Below are positions 48,814-58,575 of a DNA stretch of 64,000 nucleotides, piece by piece; within the stretch, counting starts at the first letter, position 1, and every line of letters starts with the position of its first letter. Made by a program: the position numbers and the translations under genes. The DNA lies in assembly GCF_026427775.1 (NCBI RefSeq), contig NZ_CP044532.1, positions 4,526,001 to 4,590,000 on the forward strand, in the 5' to 3' direction. The notes under the pieces are model-generated. The model did not search any database. It was given only the letters and a program-made list of their open reading frames with translations, and was not told the DNA's origin. This DNA is from Arthrobacter sp. CDRTa11. Its GTDB lineage: Bacteria > Actinomycetota > Actinomycetes > Actinomycetales > Micrococcaceae.

Positions 48814-50363
48814 GAACGTGCCTTCCCGGCCGAGAACATGGCGAGCATGCGCCGGGTGACGGCGAAGCCGCCGAAAATGTTAATGCTGGCCAGCAGCACC
48901 GCGACGGCCGCGAGGACCTGCATGACAATGTTGTCCGAGGTGACCTGCAGGAGGGCACCGACGACGATGATCCCCGAGATCGCGTTCGTGACGGACATCA
49001 GCGGGGTGTGCAGGGCGTGGTGGACTTTCCCGATGACGTAGAAGCCGACCACGATCGAAAGCATCAGAACCGTAAAGTGCTGGGGCAGCGGCGCCGGAGC
49101 CACCGCGTTGACCAGGAACAACGCCGCGATGCCGGCGGCAAACAAGCCCGCTTTACCGGCGGTACCGAGGCCTTGCTTCTTCTTCGGGGCGGTGGTTTCG
49201 GCAGCCGTGGCCTGGGCCTTGGCCGCCGGGGCGGCGGAGACCTGGACCGGTGGCGGCGGCCAGGTCTTCTCACCGTCGCGCACCACCGTCACCGAGCGCT
49301 GCACCACGTCATCAAAATCGATCCGAAGCTGACCGTCCTTATCCGGCGTCAGGAGCTTGAGCAGGTTCACCATGTTCGTCCCGTACAGCTGGGACGCCTG
49401 GGCCGGCAAACGGGCCGGAAGATCCGTGTAGCCCAGGATCACCACCCCGTTGTCCGTCACGATGCGTTCGCCGGCGACGGAGCCTTCAACGTTCCCGCCC
49501 TGACCCGCTGCCATGTCCACGATCACACTGCCAGCCTTCATACCGGCCACATCCTCAGCCGTGAGGAGCTTCGGCGCCGGACGCCCCGGGATCAGGGCCG
49601 TGGTGATGATGATATCCACATCCGCTGCCTGCTCGGAGTAAATTTCCGCGGCCCGGGCGTTGTACGCCTCGGACGTCGCCTTCGCGTATCCATCGGAGGA
49701 CTTCATCTCTTCGGCGACCTCGACCTTGAGGTAGGTACCGCCGATGGATTTCACCTGGTCGGCGACCTCCGGCCGCGGATCAGTCGCCCGGACAATCGCG
49801 CCCAGGCTGGACGCGGCGCCGATCGCCGCCAACCCGGCGACGCCGGCGCCTGCGACGAGGACCTTCGCGGGCGGGACTTTGCCCGCCGCGGTCACCTGAC
49901 CGGTGAAAAACCGGCCGAACTCATGGGCCGCCTCGATGACGGCACGATACCCGGCAATGTTCGCCATCGAACTGAGCACATCCATCGACTGGGCCCGCGA
50001 GATCCGCGGCACCGCATCCAACGCCAGCGCCGTGATCGGACGCGAAGCCAGAGCCTCCACCAGCTCAGGCCGCAAACCAGGGCTCAATGACCCGATCAGC
50101 GTGGCGCCCGATGCTAGACGGGCAATCTCATCCTCAGTGGGCGGATTTATCCGCAACACCACCTCGCTGCCCCACGCCTCATCGGCGCCCACAATCAGGG
50201 CACCCGCTTCGGCATACGCTTCATCGCGGAACGACGCGGACTCCCCCGCACCCTTCTCGACCACAACCTCGTAGCCCAACCCAAGCAGCTGCTTCACGGT
50301 GACAGGCGTCGCCGCCACCCTCGTCTCGCGACCCAACTCGGCCACAATGCCAATACGTGTCAC
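48810..50363 (-). CDS. pntA: NAD(P) transhydrogenase subunit alpha (fused alpha1-alpha2)
   Basis: NAD(H)-binding subunit of 517 aa that also carries membrane helices, so alpha1 and alpha2 are fused as in E. coli. The N-terminal [20 protein letters not shown], the [17 protein letters not shown]ossmann motif and [12 protein letters not shown] are typical; helices fill the last 110 residues. I chose the GTG at 50363 with AAAAGGAAAA upstream; the frame is open further upstream but without family sequence. It precedes pntB with a four-base overlap and follows pdxS by 46 bases. Confidence 0.95.
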   Translation of the reverse strand: MTRIGIVAELGRETRVAATPVTVKQLLGLGYEVVVEKGAGESASFRDEAYAEAGALIVGADEAWGSEVVLRINPPTEDEIARLASGATLIGSLSPGLRPELVEALASRPITALALDAVPRISRAQSMDVLSSMANIAGYRAVIEAAHEFGRFFTGQVTAAGKVPPAKVLVAGAGVAGLAAIGAASSLGAIVRATDPRPEVADQVKSIGGTYLKVEVAEEMKSSDGYAKATSEAYNARAAEIYSEQAADVDIIITTALIPGRPAPKLLTAEDVAGMKAGSVIVDMAAGQGGNVEGSVAGERIVTDNGVVILGYTDLPARLPAQASQLYGTNMVNLLKLLTPDKDGQLRIDFDDVVQRSVTVVRDGEKTWPPPPVQVSAAPAAKAQATAAETTAPKKKQGLGTAGKAGLFAAGIAALFLVNAVAPAPLPQHFTVLMLSIVVGFYVIGKVHHALHTPLMSVTNAISGIIVVGALLQVTSDNIVMQVLAAVAVLLASINIFGGFAVTRRMLAMFSAGKARS

Positions 50364-50409
50364 TTTTTTCCTTTTCTCTAAGATGTGATGCCCGGTCAAT
50401 GTCGTTGCT

Positions 50410-51324
50410 TTACCAGCCGCGCTCGGCGAGGCGGTGCGGCTGCGGGATTTCGTCCACGTTGATGCCCACCATGGCTTCGCCCAGACCGCGTGAGGCCTTG
50501 GCGATGACGTCCGGGTCGTCAAAATAGGCAGTGGCTCTGACGACGGCGGCGGCGCGCTGGGCCGGGTTGCCGGACTTGAAGATGCCCGAGCCGACGAACA
50601 CGCCGTCGGCGCCGAGCTGCATCATCATCGCCGCGTCCGCGGGGGTGGCGATGCCGCCGGCGGTGAACAGCACCACCGGAAGCTTGCCCGTGAGCGCTAC
50701 TTCCTTGACCAGTTCATACGGGGCCTGCAGTTCCTTCGCGGCAACGTACAGCTCATCCTCGGGCAGCGAGGAAAGCCTGCGCAGCTCGGCACGGATCTGG
50801 CGCATGTGCGTGGTGGCGTTGGAAACGTCACCAGTGCCTGCCTCGCCCTTGGACCGGATCATCGCCGCGCCCTCGTTGATCCGGCGCAGCGCCTCACCAA
50901 GGTTGGTGGCACCACAGACGAAGGGAACAGTGAATTCCCACTTGTCGATGTGGTTGGCATAGTCCGCCGGGGTCAGGACCTCGGACTCGTCAATGTAGTC
51001 AACGCCCAGGGACTGCAGGATCTGGGCCTCAACAAAGTGGCCGATCCGGGCCTTGGCCATGACCGGCACGGACACGGCCTCGATGATCTTGTCGATCATG
51101 TCCGGATCCGACATCCGGGACACGCCGCCCTGGGCGCGAATATCAGCCGGCACGCGTTCCAGCGCCATCACTGCAACGGCACCGGCGTCTTCGGCGATGC
51201 GGGCCTGCTCGACGTTGACGACGTCCATGATGACGCCGCCCTTGAGCATCTCAGCCATGCCGCGCTTGACGCGCTTGCTGCCCGTGACGGCGATGTGTTC
51301 GTACGGGAGTCGTTTCAGGGACAT
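50410..51324 (-). CDS. pdxS: Pyridoxal 5'-phosphate synthase subunit PdxS
   Basis: PLP synthase lyase subunit of 304 aa that condenses ribose 5-phosphate, glyceraldehyde 3-phosphate and ammonia. The active-site Lys is in [15 protein letters not shown], the phosphate loop in [12 protein letters not shown] and [15 protein letters not shown] seven bases before the ATG supports the start. The glutaminase partner gene pdxT, often next to pdxS, is not in this window. It follows the glyA2 and sdaA remnants in the same direction and precedes pntA. Confidence 0.96.
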   Translation of the reverse strand: MSLKRLPYEHIAVTGSKRVKRGMAEMLKGGVIMDVVNVEQARIAEDAGAVAVMALERVPADIRAQGGVSRMSDPDMIDKIIEAVSVPVMAKARIGHFVEAQILQSLGVDYIDESEVLTPADYANHIDKWEFTVPFVCGATNLGEALRRINEGAAMIRSKGEAGTGDVSNATTHMRQIRAELRRLSSLPEDELYVAAKELQAPYELVKEVALTGKLPVVLFTAGGIATPADAAMMMQLGADGVFVGSGIFKSGNPAQRAAAVVRATAYFDDPDVIAKASRGLGEAMVGINVDEIPQPHRLAERGW

Positions 51325-51347
51325 TTCTTGCTCCGATAGGACAGGCT

Positions 51348-51506
51348 GGTCTCTTTGTCGAGGGATACCTTGTGGCTTCCGTCGCCGTGCAGGGCAAGGC
51401 GGGCGGCATTGATGGCATTGACGCTGACGATGGCGTTGCGTTCGATGCAGGGGATCTGCACCAGCCCGCCCACGGAGTCGCAGGTCAGGCCAAGGTTGTG
51501 TTCAAT
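51348..51506 (-). pseudogene. Internal fragment of a second L-serine dehydratase gene
   Basis: Minus-strand codons from 51506 read [19 protein letters not shown], then CIERNAI and end with HKVSLDK, matching the cluster-binding part of the sdaA gene at 29400-30827. Only about 53 codons remain. The upstream part is replaced by the end of glyA2 and the downstream end runs into the pdxS leader, with a stop at 51315. It is a deletion remnant. Confidence 0.85.
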
Positions 51507-52813
51507 GCCCGGACCACACCGTCCTTATGACTTCTTCGGGTCCAGATTGGGGTAGAGGGGAACTTTCCGGCGAGGATTTCAACCCGCTGCCGAAGTTCTG
51601 CCACGGTCTCTTCATTGAAATCGTGCTTGAGGGCTGCTGCGATAATGTCTGCCACCTCGGTGAATTCTGCTTTTCCGAACCCACGCGTGGCCAGTGCCGG
51701 TGTGCCGATACGAAGCCCGGAGGAAACCATCGGGGGACGCGGGTCGAAGGGCACAGCGTTCCGGTTAACGGTGATCCCGATCCGGTGCAGGCGGTCTTCG
51801 CCCTGCTGGCCATCCAGTTCCGAATTGCGCAGGTCAACCAGGACCAGGTGCACGTCGGTACCACCGCTGACCACGGTCACACCGGACTCTGCGACGTCGG
51901 CAGCCAGAATACGTTCTGCGATGATGCGGGCGCCTTCCAGGGTGCGTTCCTGGCGGTCGCGGAACTCCGGCTCAGCAGCGAGCTTGAACGCCACGGCCTT
52001 CGCGGCAATGACGTGCTCCAGCGGGCCGCCCTGCTGTCCGGGGAACACTGCGGAGTTGACCTTCTTGGCGATGCCGGCGTCGTTGGTCAGGATCACTCCA
52101 CCGCGCGGGCCGCCAAGGGTCTTGTGGGTGGTGCTGGTAACGATGTGGGCGTGAGGCACGGGGTTGGGGTGCAGTCCTGCAGCCACCAGGCCGGCGAAGT
52201 GGGCCATGTCCACCATCAGGTAGGCGCCCACCAGGTCAGCGATGCGGCGGAATTCGGCGAAGTCCAGCTGGCGGGAGTACGCGGACCAGCCGGCGACGAT
52301 CAGCTTCGGCTTGTTCTCAACCGCCAGGCGCTCCACTTCCGACATGTCGATCTGCATGGAGTCTTCATCGACGCCATACGGGACCACCTTGTAGAGCTTG
52401 CCGGAGAAATTGATCTTCATGCCGTGCGTCAGATGGCCACCGTGAGCCAGGTTCAGGCCCAGGATGGTGTCACCGGGCTGGATCAGGGCGAACATCGCCG
52501 CTGCGTTGGCCTGCGCACCGGAGTGGGGCTGTACGTTGGCGAATTCGGAACCGAAGAGGGACTTGAGGCGGTCGATGGCCAGCTGCTCCACCACGTCAAC
52601 GTGTTCGCAGCCCCCGTAATAGCGCTTGCCCGGGTACCCCTCGGCGTACTTGTTGGTCAGTACGGATCCCTGCGCCTCCATGACGGCAGTCGGCGCAAAG
52701 TTTTCCGAGGCGATCATCTCCAGCGTGCCCTGCTGGCGCAGCAGTTCCTGCTCCACAGCGGCGTGGATAGCAGGATCCGTCTCTGCGAGCGTGCGGGTCA
52801 GAACGTCGACCAT
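51485..52813 (-). CDS. glyA: Serine hydroxymethyltransferase (copy 2), C-terminal frameshift
   Basis: PLP enzyme of 442 aa with the same core motifs as copy 1: [22 protein letters not shown] and the PLP Lys in [15 protein letters not shown]. The body is complete, but the last 20 or so residues are abnormal. After AGKFP the frame reads [10 protein letters not shown] and runs into sdaA remnant DNA, whereas adding one C to the four-C run (51557-51560) restores [10 protein letters not shown] and a stop. This is either a one-base deletion or a sequencing slip. The catalytic core is unaffected. I chose the ATG at 52813, five bases after GGAG, over the adjacent ATG at 52816. Confidence 0.9.
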   Translation of the reverse strand: MVDVLTRTLAETDPAIHAAVEQELLRQQGTLEMIASENFAPTAVMEAQGSVLTNKYAEGYPGKRYYGGCEHVDVVEQLAIDRLKSLFGSEFANVQPHSGAQANAAAMFALIQPGDTILGLNLAHGGHLTHGMKINFSGKLYKVVPYGVDEDSMQIDMSEVERLAVENKPKLIVAGWSAYSRQLDFAEFRRIADLVGAYLMVDMAHFAGLVAAGLHPNPVPHAHIVTSTTHKTLGGPRGGVILTNDAGIAKKVNSAVFPGQQGGPLEHVIAAKAVAFKLAAEPEFRDRQERTLEGARIIAERILAADVAESGVTVVSGGTDVHLVLVDLRNSELDGQQGEDRLHRIGITVNRNAVPFDPRPPMVSSGLRIGTPALATRGFGKAEFTEVADIIAAALKHDFNEETVAELRQRVEILAGKFPSTPIWTRRSHKDGVVRALNTTLA

Positions 52814-52835
52814 CATGTCTCCTAAAGTTTTAAAC

Positions 52836-52858
52836 CTAATATCCCATTGATATATTAG
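52836..52858. promoter_or_regulatory. Candidate operator upstream of glyA2
   Basis: CTAATATC at 52836-52843/44 faces GATATATTAG at 52849-52858 around a short CCATT spacer, an A/T-rich dyad in an otherwise GC-rich area. It lies about 23 bases before the glyA2 start. AT-rich dyads of this kind are typical of GntR-family sites, but no such regulator gene is in the window. Confidence 0.45.
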
Positions 52859-53008
52859 TTTCTGCGCTCAAGTATGCTATCGACGCCGGAGAGTGTCAAC
52901 AGGTTCTCGCTGGATGTGCATGGGGACGGCCGGGAGAAGTCAACGACTCCGGCCGCCTGGGTGAAGGTCATGGAGCTGGACCGCTTCGACCTGCGCTGAC
53001 TGATGCGT

Positions 53009-53038
53009 CCGGGCCGGCTGTTCTTGCAGCCGGCCCGG
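53009..53038. terminator. Hairpin terminator after the ABC exporter operon
   Basis: CCGGGCCGGCTG at 53009-53020 pairs perfectly with CAGCCGGCCCGG at 53027-53038 around a six-base loop. It lies 19 bases past the stop of the downstream exporter gene. No T tract follows on the minus strand, as is common in actinobacteria. Confidence 0.7.
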
Positions 53039-53056
53039 GGCACGAACAATGCCAGT

Positions 53057-55096
53057 TCACACCTCCGCCACGGGCGCCGCAAACTGCGCCTCGTACAGCC
53101 GCGCGTACGCCCCGCCCGCAGCCAGCAGTGAAGCGTGCGTCCCCTGTTCCACGATCTGCCCGGCCTCCATCACCAGGATGAGGTCGGCGTCCCGGATGGT
53201 GGACAGGCGGTGGGCAATCACAAACGAAGTCCGGTCGGACCTCAACGCACTCATCGCCTTCTGTACCAGCACTTCGGTCCGGGTATCCACCGAAGACGTC
53301 GCCTCATCCAGGATCAGGACAGAAGGCCGCGCCAGAAAAGCCCGCGCAATCGTCAGCAGCTGCTTCTCCCCCGCAGACACGTTGGCGCCCTCGTCGTCCA
53401 AAACAGTGTCATACCCCTCAGGCAGCGACCGCACGAACCGGTCAACGTACGTCGCCCGCGCCGCCTCCAAAATCTCGTCCTCGGTAGCCGAAGGCCTGCC
53501 GTACGCAATGTTGTCCCGGATGGTCCCGCCGAACAGCCACGTATCCTGCAGCACCATGCCCATCCGCGCGCGCAGCTCGCGCCGGGGCACCGAGGTGACG
53601 TCCACGCCGTCGAGCGTTATCCGCCCGGCGTCCAGCTCGTAGAACCGCATCATCAGGTTCACCAGCGTGGTCTTGCCCGCACCGGTGGGCCCCACAATCG
53701 CCACCGTCTGTCCAGGCTCCGCCACCAAAGACAAAGAAGAGATCAGCGGCTTGTCCGGCGAGTAGGAGAAGGAGACGTCCTCAAACACCAGCCGGCCACG
53801 GCCAAAACCGTCGGAAGAAGAATCCCCAGGCAATGGATCCGGCAACTCCTCGTCCTCGTCCAAGAGCGAGAACACCCGCTCGGCGGACGCCACCCCGGAC
53901 TGCAGCAAATTGGCCATGGACCCCAGTTGCGCCAGCGGCATGGTGAACTGCCGCGAGTACTGGATGAACGCCTGCACATCGCCCAGCTGCATCGCCCCGG
54001 ACGCCACCTGCAGCCCGCCCACCACCGCAATCCCCACGTACACCAGGTTCCCGATGAACGTCATGGCCGGCATGATCAGCCCGGAGATGAACTGCGCCCC
54101 GAAGCTCGCCTCATACAGCTCCGCGTTCTTCTGCCGGAACCGCTCGCCCACCTCCTGCTGCCGGCCGAACACCTTCACCAGCGCGTGCCCGGTGTACGTC
54201 TCCTCGATCTGCCCGTTCAGCTCCCCCGTGTGCTTCCACTGCGCCACAAACAGCTTCTGCGAACGCTTGGCGATCAGCGCCGTAATCCCCAGCGTCAGCG
54301 GAACGGTCACCAGCGCAATCAGCGCCAGCGTGGGCGACAGGATGAACATCATCACCAGCACGCCCACTACCGTCAGCACCGACGTGACCGCCTGGCTGAT
54401 GGACTGCTGCAAGCTCTGCGAAATGTTGTCCACGTCGTTTGTCACCCGGCTCAGCAGCTCGCCGCGCTGGATGGAATCGAAATACCTCAGGGGCAGCCGG
54501 TTGATCTTCGCCTCGATCCGCTCCCGCAGCCCGAACACCGTCCGCTGCACCACCGCGTTCAGCACATACGCCTGCACCCACATAAACGCCGACGCCAGCA
54601 CATACAGCACCAGCGCCCACAGCAGCACGCTGGACAGCGCCGCGAAATCGATCCCCTGCCCAGGCGTCAGCGCCATGGGGGTGAGCATGTCCGCCTGCTG
54701 GTTCTGCCCGGACGCCCGCAGCTGCGCAATCACGTCCGCCTTGCTCGCCCCGGCCGGCAGGTCCCGGGACACCACCCCGGCGAAGATCAGGTTGGTGCCC
54801 TCCCCCAGCAGCCGCGGCCCGATCACCGAGAGCGCCACACTGGCCACCCCCATCGCCAGCACCAGCAGCAGCCACCCCCGCTCCGGCCGCAGCGTGCCCA
54901 GCAGCCGTTTGGCCGACGGCCCGAAGTTCATCGCCTTCTCGGCGGGCACGTTCATCCCCGCGAAGGGTCCGCCGCGTCCCGGCCCGCCCGCCGGACGGGG
55001 AATGCGTTCGACGACGGCGGGCCCGCCTTTAGCGGCGGGTGCCGTCCCGCCGGTGGTTCCGGAAGCGTTCGACGGCGGCCGGTGCGGGGAGCTCAT
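53057..55096 (-). CDS. ABC exporter, membrane-ATPase fusion (canonical subunit)
   Basis: Type IV ABC transporter half of 679 aa with a long, Pro- and Gly-rich N-terminal extension (about 65 residues), six membrane helices (about 75-400) and an ATPase domain. Walker A is GPTGAGKTT, the signature is VSAGEKQ, Walker B is LILDEATSS with the catalytic Glu, and the switch His is in IAHRLST. It likely pairs with the 582-aa subunit encoded just upstream; the two genes overlap by four bases. Cargo (drug, lipid or peptide) is not readable. Fragments of a paralogue lie at 28207 and 46834. Confidence 0.92.
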   Translation of the reverse strand: MSSPHRPPSNASGTTGGTAPAAKGGPAVVERIPRPAGGPGRGGPFAGMNVPAEKAMNFGPSAKRLLGTLRPERGWLLLVLAMGVASVALSVIGPRLLGEGTNLIFAGVVSRDLPAGASKADVIAQLRASGQNQQADMLTPMALTPGQGIDFAALSSVLLWALVLYVLASAFMWVQAYVLNAVVQRTVFGLRERIEAKINRLPLRYFDSIQRGELLSRVTNDVDNISQSLQQSISQAVTSVLTVVGVLVMMFILSPTLALIALVTVPLTLGITALIAKRSQKLFVAQWKHTGELNGQIEETYTGHALVKVFGRQQEVGERFRQKNAELYEASFGAQFISGLIMPAMTFIGNLVYVGIAVVGGLQVASGAMQLGDVQAFIQYSRQFTMPLAQLGSMANLLQSGVASAERVFSLLDEDEELPDPLPGDSSSDGFGRGRLVFEDVSFSYSPDKPLISSLSLVAEPGQTVAIVGPTGAGKTTLVNLMMRFYELDAGRITLDGVDVTSVPRRELRARMGMVLQDTWLFGGTIRDNIAYGRPSATEDEILEAARATYVDRFVRSLPEGYDTVLDDEGANVSAGEKQLLTIARAFLARPSVLILDEATSSVDTRTEVLVQKAMSALRSDRTSFVIAHRLSTIRDADLILVMEAGQIVEQGTHASLLAAGGAYARLYEAQFAAPVAEV

Positions 55097-56841
55097 ACCG
55101 TCTCCTCCGCTGCCAGCTGGGACGAGACGATTTCGCGGTACGTCTCGGACGTCTCCAGCAGCTCACTGTGCGTTCCGCGCCCGACGATCCTGCCGCCGTC
55201 GAGCACTAAAATCTGGTCCGCGTCCACGATGCTGGACACGCGCTGGGCGATGATCACCAGCGTGGCGCCGGCGGTGCTGCGCTTGAGGGCCTGCCGGAGC
55301 CGGGCGTCGGTGCCGGTGTCCAGCGAGGAGAAGGAGTCGTCGAAGATGTAGAGTTCGGGCCGTTTCACCAGTGCCCGGGCGATGGCCAGCCGCTGCCGCT
55401 GTCCGCCGGAGACATTGGTGCCGCCCTGCGAGATGGGTGCGTCCAGCCCGCCCTCCATCTCCTCCACAAAGTCCCGGGCCTGGGCGATGCGGAGCGCTTC
55501 CCAGAGCTCATCTTCAGTAGCGTCCGGCTTGCCGTACTGCAGGTTGCTGCGCACGGTGCCGGTGAAAAGGTAGGGCCGCTGCGGGACCAGGCCGATGTGC
55601 CCCCAGAGCAGGTCAGGGTGCAGCTCGCGGACGTCAACGCCGTTGATCCTGACCGATCCTGTGGTGGCGTCGAACAGCCGGGGCATGAGGTTCACCAGGG
55701 TGGTTTTGCCGGCGCCGGTGCTGCCGATGATCGCCGTCGTCTGGCCGGAGCGGGCGGTGAAGCTGATGCCGGACAGGACGGGCTGGTCGGCACCCGGGTA
55801 CGCGAATCCGACGTCGAGCATTTCCAGCTCTCCCCGCCGGTGCCCGTCGCTGGACGGGGCGCTGCCAACCGGATGCAGCGGCGGCAGGACGCTGGATTCG
55901 GTGCCCAGCACCTCGCCGATCCGGTCAGCCGAGACGGCCGCCCGCGGGATCATGACGGCCATAAACGTGGCCATCATGACGGACATCAGGATCTGCAGGA
56001 GGTAGCTGAGGAACGCGATCAGGGTGCCCACCTGCATGGAGCCGTCCTGGATCCGGAAGGAGCCGAACCAGATCACCGCCACGCTGGAGACGTTCAGCAC
56101 CAGCATCACCACGGGGAATGCGAGCGCCATCAGGCGGCCGGTGCGGAGGGCGGTGTCCGTGACGTCCTCGTTGGCGCGGGCGAAGCGTTCCGTTTCGATG
56201 TCCTCGCGCACGAAGGCCCGCACCACGCGGATGCCGGTGAGCTGTTCGCGGAGCACCCGGTTCACGGTGTCGATCCGCTTCTGCATCTTCCGGAACAGCG
56301 GCACCATCCGGATGATGATGAGGCCCACCCCGATCAGCAGCACGGGCACGGCGACGGCGATCAGCCAGGACAGCTGCACGTCCTGCCGCACGGCCATGAT
56401 CACCCCGCCGATGCTGAGCATGGGTGCGGTGACCAGCATGGTGGCGGACATCAGGACCAGCTGCTGGACCTGCTGGACGTCGTTGGTGGATCTTGTGATG
56501 AGGCTTGGTGCGCCGAACTTGGTGACTTCCTGCTCGGAGAACTCGCCCACGCGTTGGAAAACAGCCCCGCGCAGGTCCCGGCCCACGCCCATCGCCGCTT
56601 TCGCTGCGAAGTACACCGCGACCACGGCGCAGACGATCTGCAGCAGCGTGATGGCCAGCATCAGGCCGCCCAGGTTCAGGATGACGCCGGTGTCCCCCTT
56701 GGCCACGCCCTCGTCGATGATGTCCGCGTTCAGGGTGGGCAGGTACAGGGACGCGATGGACTGCGCCAGCTGGAAAACCACGACGGCGGCCAGCAGCTGC
56801 CGGTGCGGCCGCAGGTATTCAACAAGCAGTTTCCAGAGCAA
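55093..56841 (-). CDS. ABC exporter, membrane-ATPase fusion (degenerate-site subunit)
   Basis: ABC transporter half of 582 aa with six membrane helices (to about 320) and an ATPase domain. Walker A is GSTGAGKTT and the signature is VSGGQRQ, but Walker B ends FDDSFSSLD, so the catalytic Glu is Asp. That is the mark of heterodimeric exporters with one weak site; its partner (53057-55096) has the intact Glu. The short N-terminus lacks the partner's extension. Start overlaps none upstream; it is the first gene of the operon. Confidence 0.92.
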   Translation of the reverse strand: MLWKLLVEYLRPHRQLLAAVVVFQLAQSIASLYLPTLNADIIDEGVAKGDTGVILNLGGLMLAITLLQIVCAVVAVYFAAKAAMGVGRDLRGAVFQRVGEFSEQEVTKFGAPSLITRSTNDVQQVQQLVLMSATMLVTAPMLSIGGVIMAVRQDVQLSWLIAVAVPVLLIGVGLIIIRMVPLFRKMQKRIDTVNRVLREQLTGIRVVRAFVREDIETERFARANEDVTDTALRTGRLMALAFPVVMLVLNVSSVAVIWFGSFRIQDGSMQVGTLIAFLSYLLQILMSVMMATFMAVMIPRAAVSADRIGEVLGTESSVLPPLHPVGSAPSSDGHRRGELEMLDVGFAYPGADQPVLSGISFTARSGQTTAIIGSTGAGKTTLVNLMPRLFDATTGSVRINGVDVRELHPDLLWGHIGLVPQRPYLFTGTVRSNLQYGKPDATEDELWEALRIAQARDFVEEMEGGLDAPISQGGTNVSGGQRQRLAIARALVKRPELYIFDDSFSSLDTGTDARLRQALKRSTAGATLVIIAQRVSSIVDADQILVLDGGRIVGRGTHSELLETSETYREIVSSQLAAEETV

Positions 56842-56993
56842 AAGCGGCTCCTGGTCCAGGGCTCACGGAACGTGATGCGAAGGTCAGTTTACGTCCGGAG
56901 GCTGGGAACCAGACCTGTGTCCGCTGGAGAAAACCGGGCGGTTCTCCGACAGCGTATTCGCCTCCTGAAGCCGGTCCACGGCGAAGTGCGGCG

Positions 56994-57146
56994 GACGGTG
57001 ACCTGCTCAATATCGGAGCGGAAGTCTGTCAGCCATGAGTCGACGACGGCGTAGGACGCGTACCAGGACGAGCCGGCCGCGACGTTCCATGCGCTACGCA
57101 GCGCTTCCTGGCTGAGGCGGTTCCCCAGGAAGTTATCCGTGCGCAT
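56994..57146 (-). pseudogene. Fragment of an alpha/beta-hydrolase (chloroperoxidase-like)
   Basis: The minus-strand frame from 57146 reads RLSQEALRSAWNVAAGSSWY and then DSWLTDFRSDIEQVTV, which recalls the cap or C-terminal part of non-haem chloroperoxidase-type hydrolases. After about 51 residues the sequence loses family character, and the catalytic Ser and His parts are missing. It lies 112 bases downstream of the amidohydrolase stop and is not a functional gene. Confidence 0.55.
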
Positions 57147-57258
57147 AGGCCCGCATCCGGCCTCAGAGCGCCATCAGTGTTGACCGTTCTTTCCGGGAGG
57201 CCAAAAGCCCCTTGATCTGCACGGACCGGCGCCTATTTACGGGTATTTTCGCGGCTTC

Positions 57259-58512
57259 TTAGGCAACCGGAACGTCTAACGGCATGTCCGCCGCGCCCCA
57301 AAGGGCACCGGTGGAGATGATCTCCCCGTCCTTAATCACGGTACGTGTCCTGCTCTCGTCCCAGAGGATCGAGGGTTCGTGGAAGGGATTCCCGTCCAGC
57401 ATCACCAAGTCCGCGCAGGCCCCCTCCGTGATGCGTCCTAGGTCACCACGCCGAAGCAAGGCGGCGTTGGTTGATGTTGCCGACCGGAGTGCGCCGTACA
57501 CACCAAGCACTTCGCACTGCAGACGGAGTCCGGCCAGTTGCTCATCCTCCAGCTCACCCATGAGGTCTGTTCCGAACCCAATCCGGACCCCTGCATCTCG
57601 GGCCAGTGCCACGGCGTTCCTCCCGGCCTCCAGCACTTCCCGGTTCTTGGCCGCTCCCACTTTGGTGAGGCCGACTTCCTCTCCGCGGCGGCCCATCGCG
57701 TCGTACGTGACCAACGTGGGCACGAGGTAGACGTCGTACTCCGCCATGAGCCGGGCGGTTTCAGCATCCAGAAGGTTGCCGTGTTCGATGCAGCGAACTC
57801 CATTAAGGACTGAGTGCCTGATGGCTTCCGGCGAGTAGGCGTGAGCGGTGGCGTAACTGCCCCGGCGTGCTGCTTCCTCTGCGACCACGCGGATTTCAGC
57901 GGCGCTGTACTGCGGGACACGGATCGGGTCGACCGGGGAGATCACACCTCCGGAGGTCATGAGCTTGATGGCGGTGGCACCGGTCCGGAACCTGTGGCGG
58001 ACCGCCCGCAGCAAGTCCTCTGCGCCGTCCACTACCTCGCACATGTGGCCGCCATGGAAGCAGCTGCCATCGTTCGCGGCGCGGATGTCACCATGGCCGC
58101 CGGTCTGGCTCAGCGCGGGACCGGTAAAGAAGTAGCGGGGACCAGGGTACAGTCCTTCCTCGATGGCATTTGCAAGGCCCACGTCACCCCCGGCGACGTC
58201 ACGAACCGCAGTGAAGCCGCGGAGCAGTGCAGCCTCAAGGCGCCGTGCCCCGGCAAGTGCGGAATAGCTCAGTGGTCCCGTCTCGTTCGTGGCGGACGTC
58301 AGGCTGAGGGCGTAGGCATGAAAATGCGCATCGATGAGTCCTGGAATCACGGTTCGGCCGCCGGCGTCAAGGACGACGCCTGTCTCTTCCACCTCCCGCC
58401 CTGCGGCGCTGATCCGGCCATCTTGGATGCTGATCGAGCCTTCAATCAGGTCAGGTGATTCACCGTCGAAGATTAGGGCGTTCCGTATTGTCAGGCTTTC
58501 CTGAGTGGTCAC
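57259..58512 (-). CDS. Metal-dependent amidohydrolase
   Basis: Amidohydrolase-superfamily enzyme of 417 aa of the imidazolonepropionase/Xaa-Pro dipeptidase-like group. Metal ligands and the carboxylated Lys are visible: H-x-H in DAHFHA, AIKLMTSGG, the His in ATAHAYSPEA, the EHGNLLD His and the GTDLMGE Asp. It hydrolyses C-N bonds in cyclic or linear amides. It follows the GAF-domain gene by 63 bases and ends the hyuAB operon, so it may open a ring or cleave a carbamoyl product. Substrate unknown. Confidence 0.88.
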   Translation of the reverse strand: MTTQESLTIRNALIFDGESPDLIEGSISIQDGRISAAGREVEETGVVLDAGGRTVIPGLIDAHFHAYALSLTSATNETGPLSYSALAGARRLEAALLRGFTAVRDVAGGDVGLANAIEEGLYPGPRYFFTGPALSQTGGHGDIRAANDGSCFHGGHMCEVVDGAEDLLRAVRHRFRTGATAIKLMTSGGVISPVDPIRVPQYSAAEIRVVAEEAARRGSYATAHAYSPEAIRHSVLNGVRCIEHGNLLDAETARLMAEYDVYLVPTLVTYDAMGRRGEEVGLTKVGAAKNREVLEAGRNAVALARDAGVRIGFGTDLMGELEDEQLAGLRLQCEVLGVYGALRSATSTNAALLRRGDLGRITEGACADLVMLDGNPFHEPSILWDESRTRTVIKDGEIISTGALWGAADMPLDVPVA

Positions 58513-58575
58513 GTGCGTTACTTTCCTGTTGTCCCAGCGGGCGGGCCCCCCAATTGGTGCCCGCCCGCTGAGGAA

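Noticed and set aside
53135..55351. Long plus-strand open frame (738 codons) over the ABC exporter genes
   Set aside because: The translation is Arg-, Gln- and His-rich with no motifs; the minus-strand exporters explain the DNA.
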